DNA from: Nostoc sp. ATCC 43529
GTDB taxonomy: Bacteria > Cyanobacteriota > Cyanobacteriia > Cyanobacteriales > Nostocaceae
Assembly: GCA_003326205.1 (NCBI GenBank)
Contig: LWTK01000041.1
Coordinates: 85,994-149,993, forward strand
Length of the DNA stretch: 64,000 nucleotides
Reading direction: 5' to 3'
In this document: one piece after another, positions 40,519 to 49,689 of the stretch
Layout of the letters: each line of letters begins with the position of its first letter
Numbering within the stretch: the first letter of the stretch is position 1
Translations under genes and position numbers: made by a program
Notes under the pieces: model-generated
The model's input: only the letters and a program-made list of their open reading frames with translations
What the model was told of the DNA's origin: nothing
Databases searched by the model: none

Positions 40519-43218
40519 ATGGTAAAGCTTTCTAGCTCAAAATCCGCACGAGAATTCTTCAATATCTCGAAAGTAGCGATTAAATTTTCGTGGCTGACGG
40601 TGAGTTTTTGGATTGCCGTCACGGTAGCTGGTATTCTTGCTTTCAGTTCCCTGAAGTATGCATTATTTCCAGATATTACCTTCCCAGTAGTGGTTGTGAA
40701 TGCTACAGCCCCCCTGACGACTGCGCTGGATACAGAGGCCAAGCTCACCAAACCCCTAGAAGAACGCCTGCGTTCCTTGGAAGGACTGGAGAATATCCGC
40801 TCATCTACCTATCCCGGTCAAACAGCCGTTGCTTTGTCTTTTGCAGTTGGTACGAATCTCGAAACATCAACCAAAGAAGTTGAAACTGCCCTCAAGCAGG
40901 TGACTTTACCTCAGGGAGCAACTTCTAAAATTATTCCCTTAAACTTGAACGAGTCGGCCGCCATTAGCTATGCCATTGAGAGTCCGACACTGAATCTTCA
41001 AGATTTGACTAAGTTGGCGAAAGATGAGATTGTAAGTGCGATCGCTAAAATACCAGGAGTCCTCAGAGTCTCACTCTTGGGCGATGCCACTACAACTCCT
41101 TTCGATCCATCAAAGCTCAGTGCAGCCACTCTTACTCAACAAGGATCTACCTTAGTCCGGTTTAATGGCCAAGATGCACTTGCATTTCAGGTAATCAAAC
41201 GCGGCAATGCTAACACCTTAGAAGTAGTAAGTCTAGTTGAAAAAGAAGTCCAAAGGCTGCGTTCTACACTCAAAGATGTCAACCTCACCTTAGCCGCCAC
41301 CCAAGCAAAATATATCCGCCAAGCTACCCAATCAACAATCGATGCTTTAATAGAAGCCGTCGTCTTGTCGATAGTGGTAATTTTTCCTTTCTTATGGAAT
41401 TGGCGGGCAACTCTCATCTCTGCTTTGGCGATTCCGACATCTTTGCTGGCAACGTTTATCGTCATGGCAATTTTTGGCTTCAACCTTGAAACCATTACCT
41501 TGCTGGCTTTGGCCTTAGTTATTGGCAGTGTGATTGATGATGCCATTATCGATGTCGAAAACATCATGCGGCACATCGATGAAGGAGAAACTCCTCGCCA
41601 AGCTGCATACTCAGCTACAGATGAAATTGGCTTAACAGTCATCGCCACCACTGCTACTGCTGTAGCGGTTTTCTTACCCATTGGTTTGATGGGTGGAGTA
41701 ATCGGCCAATTCTTCAAGCCATTTGGGATTACGGTTTCAGCAGCCATGATTGCTTCCACACTAGTAGCTCGTACACTCTCACCAGCCTTGGCTACCTACT
41801 GGCTAAAACCTGCTAATCCAAATTCCCGACGACGCCAACAAACAAATATCTGGTTGAATTTTACCCAATTTTACAGAAACTTACTTAACTGGTCTTTAAA
41901 ACATCGTAAAACAGTCATCGCTTTAGCCATCCTCAGTTTTGTTGCAGGTATGGCACTCAGTCTACTAATTCCCAAAGGATTTATTCCTAAATTAGATCGC
42001 GGTGAATTCAATATCACCTACACCGCACCCTTGCCCAAAATCCCTGAGCAATTTTCACAGGCACAAGCAGCACAAGCACAGGGAACAAATCCTAATCCCC
42101 AGTCCCCAGTCCCCAATCCCCCATTCCCCATCCCCAACCCCTTAAACGATTCTCTTGAGGTTGCGAAAAAACTTGAAGATGTGGTGAGAAAATCCCCAGC
42201 AGTGGAAACAGTTTTTACTACTGTTGGTTCCCGTGAGGGTGAGCCAAATAAAGGTAATCTTTATGTGAAGCTCAAGGATGACCGCAACATCAAAACTGCG
42301 GAAGTACAAGACCAATTACGCTCCTCTTTGCCTAATCTCCCTGGTGTAACTACTAGTGTGGAAGATATTCAATTTGTTGATACTGGCGGACAAAAACCCC
42401 TACAGGTATCACTAAGAGGCGATAACCTCCAAACCCTTAATAAAGCAGCCCAGGCAATTAAAGAGCGCATCGAAAAGCTACCGGGATTTGCTGATGTGAC
42501 CGTAACAAGCGACACCAATTCCCAAGGTGCGGTTTTTCAAATTGAGCGGCTGAACAATCAAAGAGTAGCCTACATCAGTGCTAACTTGGGCAAAGATTTG
42601 TCTTTAGGTAAGGCTACAGACCAAATAGTAGCAGAAGCCAAAGCGGTGTTACCTGCTGATGTGACTTTGGATTTGGGAGGAGATTCTGCCCGCCAAGGTG
42701 AAGTATTTGCAAGTTTTGGCAGTACTTTGGTATTATCAGCACTCTGCATTGTTGTGGTACTGATTTTGCTGTTCAAAAGCTGGATAGACCCATTAGTAAT
42801 TGGTGTTTCTTTGCCCTTGTCAATTGTGGGAGCGATGCTGGCCTTACTATTTACCAAAAGCGACTTTGGCATGATCTCGCTGATTGGGTTTGTATTTTTG
42901 TTGGGGCTAGCAAACAAAAATGCGATTTTATTGGTAGATTACATCAATCAACTCCGCCAATCCGGCTTAGACCGCACAGAGGCAATTCTCAAAGCAGGGC
43001 CAGTACGCCTGAGACCAATTATGATGACCACCGCTTCCACACTTTTAGGGATGCTACCCATCGCCTTAGGTCTTGGTGCTGGTTCCGAATTGCGATCGCC
43101 AATGGCCGTCGCGATCGCTGGCGGACTCATAACTTCAACTATCCTCAGCTTAATTGTTGTGCCAGTGGTATACAGCATTTTGGATGATTGGTTTCCCCGC
43201 AAGAAATTTCAGATTTGA
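40519..43218 (+). CDS. RND family transporter permease, apparently lacking the TolC-docking subdomains
   Basis: 899 aa; GSVIDDAIIDVENIMRHIDEGETPRQAA, GLANKNAILLVDYINQLRQSGLDRTEAILKAGPVRLRPIMMTTASTLLGMLPIALG. Confidence 0.92.
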   Translation: MVKLSSSKSAREFFNISKVAIKFSWLTVSFWIAVTVAGILAFSSLKYALFPDITFPVVVVNATAPLTTALDTEAKLTKPLEERLRSLEGLENIRSSTYPGQTAVALSFAVGTNLETSTKEVETALKQVTLPQGATSKIIPLNLNESAAISYAIESPTLNLQDLTKLAKDEIVSAIAKIPGVLRVSLLGDATTTPFDPSKLSAATLTQQGSTLVRFNGQDALAFQVIKRGNANTLEVVSLVEKEVQRLRSTLKDVNLTLAATQAKYIRQATQSTIDALIEAVVLSIVVIFPFLWNWRATLISALAIPTSLLATFIVMAIFGFNLETITLLALALVIGSVIDDAIIDVENIMRHIDEGETPRQAAYSATDEIGLTVIATTATAVAVFLPIGLMGGVIGQFFKPFGITVSAAMIASTLVARTLSPALATYWLKPANPNSRRRQQTNIWLNFTQFYRNLLNWSLKHRKTVIALAILSFVAGMALSLLIPKGFIPKLDRGEFNITYTAPLPKIPEQFSQAQAAQAQGTNPNPQSPVPNPPFPIPNPLNDSLEVAKKLEDVVRKSPAVETVFTTVGSREGEPNKGNLYVKLKDDRNIKTAEVQDQLRSSLPNLPGVTTSVEDIQFVDTGGQKPLQVSLRGDNLQTLNKAAQAIKERIEKLPGFADVTVTSDTNSQGAVFQIERLNNQRVAYISANLGKDLSLGKATDQIVAEAKAVLPADVTLDLGGDSARQGEVFASFGSTLVLSALCIVVVLILLFKSWIDPLVIGVSLPLSIVGAMLALLFTKSDFGMISLIGFVFLLGLANKNAILLVDYINQLRQSGLDRTEAILKAGPVRLRPIMMTTASTLLGMLPIALGLGAGSELRSPMAVAIAGGLITSTILSLIVVPVVYSILDDWFPRKKFQI
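42082..42147 (+). repeat. CCCCAGT/CCCCAAT heptanucleotide STRR inside RND coding sequence
   Basis: aatccccagtccccagtccccaatcccccattccccatccccaacccc encodes NPNPQSPVPNPPFPIPNP. Confidence 0.9.
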
Positions 43219-43260
43219 GATTATTTCTGTATCCAAAATTGAAAATAGGGGAATTCCAAA

Positions 43261-44271
43261 TTGAGCAATCCAAAATCCAAAAAGGTTTTTGTCACGGGGG
43301 GTACGGGTTTTATTGGTGCCCACTTGGTGCGATTGCTGCTGCAACAAGGATACAAAGTTAAAGCACTGGTACGCTCTAGCAGCAATCTGCAAAATCTACG
43401 CGGTTTGGAGGTGGAAATTGTCAAAGGCGATTTGAACGATGCAAATATCTGGCAACAAATGAGCGATTGTCAATACTTGTTTCATGTGGCAGCTCATTAT
43501 TCTCTGTGGCAAGCAGACCAAGAGTTACTTCACCGTCACAACGTTGTCGGTACTAGCAATGTGCTAGCAGCAGCCCAAAAAGCAGGGATTGAGCGCACCG
43601 TTTATACCAGTTCCGTGGCGGCCATTGGGGTGGGATCGCCTGGTGAAGTCGTTGATGAAACACATCAGAGTCCCTTAGAAAAGTTGGTGGGTAACTACAA
43701 AAAGTCTAAATATCTGGCCGAACAAGAAGCTATACAAGCTGCTGCTAAAGGCCAGGAGGTAGTTATAGTCAATCCCAGCAGCCCCATTGGCTCGTTGGAT
43801 ATTAAACCTACTCCGACAGGTGATATAATACTGCGGTTTTTGCGGAGGCAAATGCCTTTTTACTTGGATACGGGTTTGAATTTTATCGATGTGCGGGATG
43901 TGGCATGGGGGCATTTACTGGCCTTACAAAGGGGTAAATCTGGCGATCGCTATATCTTGGGTCATCAAAACCTCAGTCTCAAACAACTACTCGAACAACT
44001 CGCCGAGATTACAGGTTTGCCAGCACCCCAACGAAGTTTACCGACTTGGTTACCCTTGAGTGTTGCTTGGGTTGATGAAAAAATTCTCGCACCACTGGGG
44101 AAATTGCCTTCAGTGCCCATAGATGGCGTTCGCATGGCCAAACAACCTATGTATTACAACGCCGCCAAGGCAGTGCGAGAGTTGGGTTTACCCCAATCTC
44201 CTATTAATGGCGCACTCCAGGATGCTGTGGATTGGTTTGTAGCTCAGGGTTACGTTAATGAGAATTTGTAG
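43261..44271 (+). CDS. hpnA: Hopanoid-associated sugar epimerase (HpnA-like, NAD-dependent epimerase)
   Basis: KVFVTGGTGFIGAHLVRLLLQQGYKVKALVRSSSN; start TTG; followed by hpnH. Confidence 0.9.
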   Translation: MSNPKSKKVFVTGGTGFIGAHLVRLLLQQGYKVKALVRSSSNLQNLRGLEVEIVKGDLNDANIWQQMSDCQYLFHVAAHYSLWQADQELLHRHNVVGTSNVLAAAQKAGIERTVYTSSVAAIGVGSPGEVVDETHQSPLEKLVGNYKKSKYLAEQEAIQAAAKGQEVVIVNPSSPIGSLDIKPTPTGDIILRFLRRQMPFYLDTGLNFIDVRDVAWGHLLALQRGKSGDRYILGHQNLSLKQLLEQLAEITGLPAPQRSLPTWLPLSVAWVDEKILAPLGKLPSVPIDGVRMAKQPMYYNAAKAVRELGLPQSPINGALQDAVDWFVAQGYVNENL

Positions 44272-44324
44272 GGGCGCATCCCTACAGTGGTGTTTCTATA
44301 TCTTAAAGAGGAGCGATCGCAATT

Positions 44325-45344
44325 ATGGCAGTTAACCTACAACAAGCTATAGATATTGGAAAGTATCTCGTGACTCAACGTCTGTTGGGGCGCAAACGCT
44401 TTCCTTTAGTATTAATGTTGGAGCCTCTTTTTCGGTGTAATCTAGCGTGTACCGGTTGTGGTAAAATCCAACATCCAAAGGAAATATTAAAGCAGAACCT
44501 CACCCCAGAACAGTGCTTCGCCGCAGTGGAAGAATGTGGTGCACCAGTTGTATCGATTCCTGGGGGAGAACCTCTACTACATCCCCAAATTGATGAAATT
44601 GTGCGGGGATTAGTCGATCGCAAAAAGTACATTTACTTGTGTACCAATGGTTTATTGTTAGAAAAGAGCCTAGATAAGTTCCAACCTTCCCCTTATCTGA
44701 CTTTCAGCGTGCATCTAGATGGAATGCGCGAATTGCACGATCGCAGCGTCGATCGCAAAGGTGTTTTTGATATTGCAGTCCAAGCCATTCGCGCCGCTAA
44801 AGCCAGAGGTTTTCGCGTCACTACTAACACCACTATCTTTGAGGGAACTGAACCCAAAGATATGCAAGAGTTCTTTGATTTTCTGGAAACACTTAATACC
44901 GACGGGATGATGATTTCTCCTGGCTACAGTTATGAGTGGGCACCAGATCAAGATCATTTTCTCCAGCGAGAACAAACACGCGCCCTTTTCCGAGAAATTC
45001 TTGCTCCATACAAAACCGGTGCAAAAAACTGGAACTTCAATCACAATCCCCTGTTCCTAGATTTTCTCATCGGTGAGAAAGACTACGAATGCACGCCTTG
45101 GGGTAGTCCAAGTTATAGCGTTCTTGGTTGGCAAAAACCCTGCTATCTGCTGAACGAAGGTTATTACTCTAGTTTCCAAGAATTACTAGCTCAAACCGAC
45201 TGGAGTAAATACGGCCGTAAGAGTGGTAATCCTAAGTGTGCCGATTGCATGGTTCACTGCGGCTACGAACCCACCGCTGCGATGGATGCGATGCAACCGC
45301 AAAATATGGCGCGTGCGCTGACTAGTGTGTTTGGTAGGAATTAA
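44325..45344 (+). CDS. hpnH: Adenosyl-hopene transferase (radical SAM)
   Basis: [19 protein letters not shown] (CxxxCxxC), [32 protein letters not shown]. Confidence 0.96.
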   Translation: MAVNLQQAIDIGKYLVTQRLLGRKRFPLVLMLEPLFRCNLACTGCGKIQHPKEILKQNLTPEQCFAAVEECGAPVVSIPGGEPLLHPQIDEIVRGLVDRKKYIYLCTNGLLLEKSLDKFQPSPYLTFSVHLDGMRELHDRSVDRKGVFDIAVQAIRAAKARGFRVTTNTTIFEGTEPKDMQEFFDFLETLNTDGMMISPGYSYEWAPDQDHFLQREQTRALFREILAPYKTGAKNWNFNHNPLFLDFLIGEKDYECTPWGSPSYSVLGWQKPCYLLNEGYYSSFQELLAQTDWSKYGRKSGNPKCADCMVHCGYEPTAAMDAMQPQNMARALTSVFGRN

Positions 45345-45539
45345 AAGAGAATTCAGAATTCAGAATTCAGAAGTCAGAATGGAATTTCTAGTAGGGGCAC
45401 GACACAAGTACAATTATTGAAATGAAAGATTATGCTTGGTGTGCCCCTACAATTCGTCGCTTGATTAATATTATTTTCTTATGAGAGTGATGAAAAAACG
45501 CTAAATTAGTGGGTAAAACTAAGTCTGCTGTAACCTAAA

Positions 45540-45878
45540 ATGTCTCTTACTGTAGCAACCGATCCTATACCTTTATCACCTGATTCTGATGGCATTGTTC
45601 GTGTTGGTAACACTCGTGTAACCCTTGATACTGTAATTACCGCCTTCTTGGAGGGCGCGACAGCAGAAGAAATTGTCGAACAATATCCATCTGTTGAACT
45701 TGCAGATGTGTACTCAGTAATTGGCTATTACCTCCGGCGCAAAACTGAAGTTGATGCTTATCTAAAAATTCGACAAGAACGTGCTGCCCAAGTTCGTCAA
45801 GAAAATGAGCGTCGTTTCAATCCAATTGGAATACGCTCACGCTTGATGGCAAGACTTACTCATCAAGGGCAGAGTTAA
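45540..45878 (+). CDS. DUF433 domain protein (antitoxin-like)
   Basis: GIVRVGNTRVTLDTVITAFLEGATAEEIVEQYPSVELADVYSVIGYYLRR. Confidence 0.92.
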   Translation: MSLTVATDPIPLSPDSDGIVRVGNTRVTLDTVITAFLEGATAEEIVEQYPSVELADVYSVIGYYLRRKTEVDAYLKIRQERAAQVRQENERRFNPIGIRSRLMARLTHQGQS

Positions 45879-45879
45879 A

Positions 45880-46233
45880 ATGCTGCGCCTTTTGGCAGAC
45901 GAGAACTTTAACAACCAAATTGTTCGGGGTATTCTTCGGCGAAAACCTGAGATTGATATTGTTAGAGTTCAGGATGTGGGCTTATCTAAAACGGACGATC
46001 GAGTAATTCTGGAATGGGCAGCACAACAACGTCGGGTTTTATTAACTCATGATGTAGAAACAATAACTCGATATGCTTACGAGCGCGTACAGGCAGGATT
46101 AGAAATGCCAGGGGTATTTGAGATTAATCGCAGCGTCTCAGTGGGGTTAGCAATTGAAGAGATATTATTGATCGCAGAGGCAAGTTTTGAAGGCGAATGG
46201 GAAGGACAAGTGCAATATCTCCCTCTACGTTAA
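45880..46233 (+). CDS. DUF5615 PIN-like protein
   Basis: MLRLLADENFNNQIVRGILRRKPEIDIVRVQDVGLSKTDDRVILEWAAQQRRVLLTHD; immediately follows DUF433 gene. Confidence 0.92.
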   Translation: MLRLLADENFNNQIVRGILRRKPEIDIVRVQDVGLSKTDDRVILEWAAQQRRVLLTHDVETITRYAYERVQAGLEMPGVFEINRSVSVGLAIEEILLIAEASFEGEWEGQVQYLPLR

Positions 46234-46390
46234 AGTCCCATTGAGATGTAAGAATACCAAGATTTTTTAGGCTTGTTGATGAAGTTGGCGATCGCCATAA
46301 AATTAAAACGCTAAATTTAGAGCATTATTGAGACATTGCAGGGCTTCTTTCTTCAGTAGTGTTTCGCCTTAGTTTAAACTGAAATATATT

Positions 46391-46867
46391 ATGCTGACCG
46401 AACAAAATAAAGCGATCGTTCTCCAGTTTTACAAAGCCTTCGACGATCGCAAAATAGATAGAGCCTTACAACTTCTTGCTCCAAATTTTGTTGCTCATCT
46501 AGCAGGTATGTCTGAACCATTGGATGGAGAGCAATTCAAGCAGTTTGGAATGTCTTTTTATTTGGCATTTAGCGAGGGTCAACATATCTTTGATGAGGTT
46601 TTGGTTGCAGGCGATAAAGTTGTGACGTGCGGAACATTTACAGCTACGCACCTTGGAGAATTTCAAGGTCTTCCGCCAACAGGCAAGCGGATCGAATTGT
46701 CAATCATGCACATCGATCGAGTCGAAGACGGAAAAATCGTAGAGCATTGGGGACAAGGTGATGCACTCGGATTAATGAAACAGCTAGGAATTGTCTTCTT
46801 GCCGGGGCCAAAACTATTGCCACACATTTTTAAAGGTGTTGTATCGAAACTGTTTAATAAAACATAG
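46391..46867 (+). CDS. Ester cyclase / SnoaL-like protein
   Basis: FYKAFDDRKIDRALQLLAPNFVAH...GLPPTGKRIELSIMHIDRVEDGKIVEHWGQGD. Confidence 0.88.
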   Translation: MLTEQNKAIVLQFYKAFDDRKIDRALQLLAPNFVAHLAGMSEPLDGEQFKQFGMSFYLAFSEGQHIFDEVLVAGDKVVTCGTFTATHLGEFQGLPPTGKRIELSIMHIDRVEDGKIVEHWGQGDALGLMKQLGIVFLPGPKLLPHIFKGVVSKLFNKT

Positions 46868-46990
46868 CGATTCTAAATTAAAAAGTGAAATATTGCATAA
46901 AGGTTTGTTGACTGTTGATTGTTAATTGTTAACCGTTAATAATCAACAGCCATAACGGATATTTTTCACGACTGAAATATGATTTCTATT

Positions 46991-48076
46991 TTAAATAATT
47001 TGTTTAACAACACTAAGAAATCGTTCCATATCAGCTTGAGTAATAGCTCCCATTGTCGATACTCGAAAGATAGATTGAGCTAAATTTCCCTGTCCAGAAT
47101 AAATTACAAAATCCTGTGCTTTGAGTTGGTCGTGAAATTCTTCATAGCTGAAATTATCTGGTAAATAATAAGCATTCAAAACTACAGATGAACTTCCTTC
47201 AGGAAGTAAAGGTTTAATTCCTATTGAAATTAAACCGTCTCTGACTAAGTTTGCAAGTTGGCTGTAATAGCTATGTCTAGCACGCCATCCTCCTGCTTCT
47301 GCCATTTCTTGCAAGGCTTCTGCTAAAGCATAAAATGTCTGCACTGATTGAGTAAAAGGTGTACCGCCTTTATCTTGCTGTTGGCAATAGGTTGCTAAAT
47401 CTAAATATAAGGTGCGGGGGATTGTATTTGATGACGGCAATGCATCCCGCCGCACAATGACAAAAGATGTTCCAGGGACACCATGCAGACATTTATTGGC
47501 TGTTGCAGCACAAGCAGTGATTCCCCAATCTTCAAAATTCAGTTCCTCAGCACCAAAACTGCTGACTGCATCTACTAATATTTGAATACGGCGTTGTTGG
47601 CAAATTGGAGCAATTTCTACCAAATTATTCAGGCGACCAGTAGTAGTTTCGTGATGGACAACAGCGAGATGGGTGATATCAACGTTTTCATCCAAGAGTT
47701 TAATTAAACCTTTGATATCTATTTCTGCATCCCAAGCATGGGAAAGTGTGATGTAATTAATGTCATGAATTTTGGCAATTTTAGATATTCTTTCGCCATA
47801 TACGCCATTTTCAATTACTAGCAATTTCCCATTTCTGGGTACTAAACTGCTAACCATAGCTTCCATCGCTGCTGTACCAGAACCGGTGAGTAAAACTGCT
47901 GCCCAGCGGTCGCCTGCAAGATCGTAAACTTGAAGTAATTGCTCTCGGATTCTACTTTGCAGCTGCGAAAACTCCACTTCCCGATGACACAAATCGGGAT
48001 TTAACAGCGCATTTCTCACGCGTTCGCTCAAATTAACAGGGCCAGGATTTAGTAAAATCATCTTGTTATTAGTCAT
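46991..48076 (-). CDS. phnW: 2-aminoethylphosphonate--pyruvate transaminase-like
   Basis: LLNPGPVNLSERVRNALLNPDLCHREVEF; TANKCLHGVPG (PLP Lys); neighbours ppd and pepM. Confidence 0.93.
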   Translation of the reverse strand: MTNNKMILLNPGPVNLSERVRNALLNPDLCHREVEFSQLQSRIREQLLQVYDLAGDRWAAVLLTGSGTAAMEAMVSSLVPRNGKLLVIENGVYGERISKIAKIHDINYITLSHAWDAEIDIKGLIKLLDENVDITHLAVVHHETTTGRLNNLVEIAPICQQRRIQILVDAVSSFGAEELNFEDWGITACAATANKCLHGVPGTSFVIVRRDALPSSNTIPRTLYLDLATYCQQQDKGGTPFTQSVQTFYALAEALQEMAEAGGWRARHSYYSQLANLVRDGLISIGIKPLLPEGSSSVVLNAYYLPDNFSYEEFHDQLKAQDFVIYSGQGNLAQSIFRVSTMGAITQADMERFLSVVKQII

Positions 48077-48114
48077 TAGTCATTTGTCATTAGTCATTTG
48101 TCATTTGTCATTTG

Positions 48115-49326
48115 TCATTTGTCATTGGTATTCCCCGCGTCCCCGCGTCCCCGTGTCCCGCCATCTCCCACTCCCTCAATATGTTTCACGAAGCGTTGCA
48201 AAACTGCTTCCGGGGTAAGGTTCGGTCTGGGTAGCTTTTCTAGAGTTCCGGGACGGATTTTGAGATGGGCGAATTTCGGTCTAGGTTTGGTATCTGCGGT
48301 AAATAAAGCATCTAAAAGCGCGGGGTCGTCTCCGGCTACTGTGACGCCGTAACCGCAGGCTTCGGCAATTTTGGCAAAGGAAACACCAAAAGAGACTGTG
48401 GCTTGTGCGCCTGTGGAATCGTGGACTTCATTATCTAAGAGAATATGGATTAAATTAGCACCTCCATAAGTACCGATAGTCGCAAAATTACCCATTCGCA
48501 TTAATGCTGCACCATCACCATCAATCACCACTACCTTGAGATCTGGACGTGCTAAGGAAAGCCCCAATCCCATAGAAGAAGCGCAGCCCATCGACCCGAC
48601 CATATAAAGATGATTCGCACTGTATTTACTGGCGAACAGTTCGCGCCCAGTATATCCGGTAGTCGCAATTATTACAGTGTTTTCAGGGGTGATGAGTTCC
48701 ACAATTCGAGCTAAAGCTTGGTTGCGGGAAATCCGTTGTTCTTGGTTACCGTTAAAAAAGCTTTGCTGAATATGAGCGTCATTATTATCTTCGCGTTTAG
48801 GGATAGAAGAACGGGTGAGTGCATGGGGCGCAATTGTTCCCTTACGCATAATTAGAGCATAAGGACGACGCTCTTGTTTCATGTAAGCTGTGGCTCTTTG
48901 CAAGACTGGTTCTATTTCTGCTGCGTCTGTGGGGAAAAATTCCCAAGGTACAGTCATGGTTTCCAGCAATTTATCTGTGATTTGCCCCATTAATTCGTGT
49001 TGGGGTTCATCTTGCAAATTCTTATCGCCTCTTAGGGTACAAATAACTAGTACTGGAATCCGAAAAATATAATTCAAGGAAGTCAGCGGGTTAACTGCAT
49101 TCCCCAAACCAGAATTTTGCATCATCACCACTGGATGTTTACCAGCAATTGTAGCTCCAGATGCGATCGCCACAGCATCTCCCTCATTAGCTGCGGAAAT
49201 ATAAGTCAGTTGAGCATCGTTAATAACGTAGTTAATAAACGGCGTCAGAAAAGAACAAGGTACGCCAGTATACCAATCAAAACCAAAATTACGAGCAGCT
49301 TCGACAAATTCTTCTGCTTCAATCAT
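48115..49326 (-). CDS. ppd: Phosphonopyruvate decarboxylase
   Basis: FDWYTGVPCSFLTPFINYVIND; GDGAALMRMGNFATIGTY (ThDP); start taken at MIEAEEF. Confidence 0.94.
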   Translation of the reverse strand: MIEAEEFVEAARNFGFDWYTGVPCSFLTPFINYVINDAQLTYISAANEGDAVAIASGATIAGKHPVVMMQNSGLGNAVNPLTSLNYIFRIPVLVICTLRGDKNLQDEPQHELMGQITDKLLETMTVPWEFFPTDAAEIEPVLQRATAYMKQERRPYALIMRKGTIAPHALTRSSIPKREDNNDAHIQQSFFNGNQEQRISRNQALARIVELITPENTVIIATTGYTGRELFASKYSANHLYMVGSMGCASSMGLGLSLARPDLKVVVIDGDGAALMRMGNFATIGTYGGANLIHILLDNEVHDSTGAQATVSFGVSFAKIAEACGYGVTVAGDDPALLDALFTADTKPRPKFAHLKIRPGTLEKLPRPNLTPEAVLQRFVKHIEGVGDGGTRGRGDAGNTNDK

Positions 49327-49459
49327 AAATAATTTATTTGTAAATGGGCATGGGGCATTGGAAGTTATAACAAATAACGCCACTTGTTACTCTACAAGAA
49401 GCCCCTTTGCCTCTACAAGTCGGCAACGCTGCCTGAAATATTGGGGTGGGTTAGTTTTT

Positions 49460-49642
49460 GCAGGTCGATGCAACAAAGGTGCAGGTCGATGCAACAAAGG
49501 TGCAGGTCGATGCAACAAAGGTGCAGGTCGATGCAACAAAGGTGCGGGGCGATGCAACAAAGGTGCAGGGCGATGCAACAAAGGTGCAGGGCGATGCAAC
49601 AAAGGTGCGGGGCGATGCAACAAAGGTGCAGGGCGATGCAAC
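49460..49642. repeat. 21-bp tandem repeat, about 8.7 copies (GCAGGTCGATGCAACAAAGGT, with GCGGGGCG / GCAGGGCG variants)
   Basis: Direct reading; located between ppd and pepM. Confidence 0.97.
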
Positions 49643-49689
49643 CAGAAAATTATTTCTATACCCAATGCCCAATGCCCAATGCCCCATTC

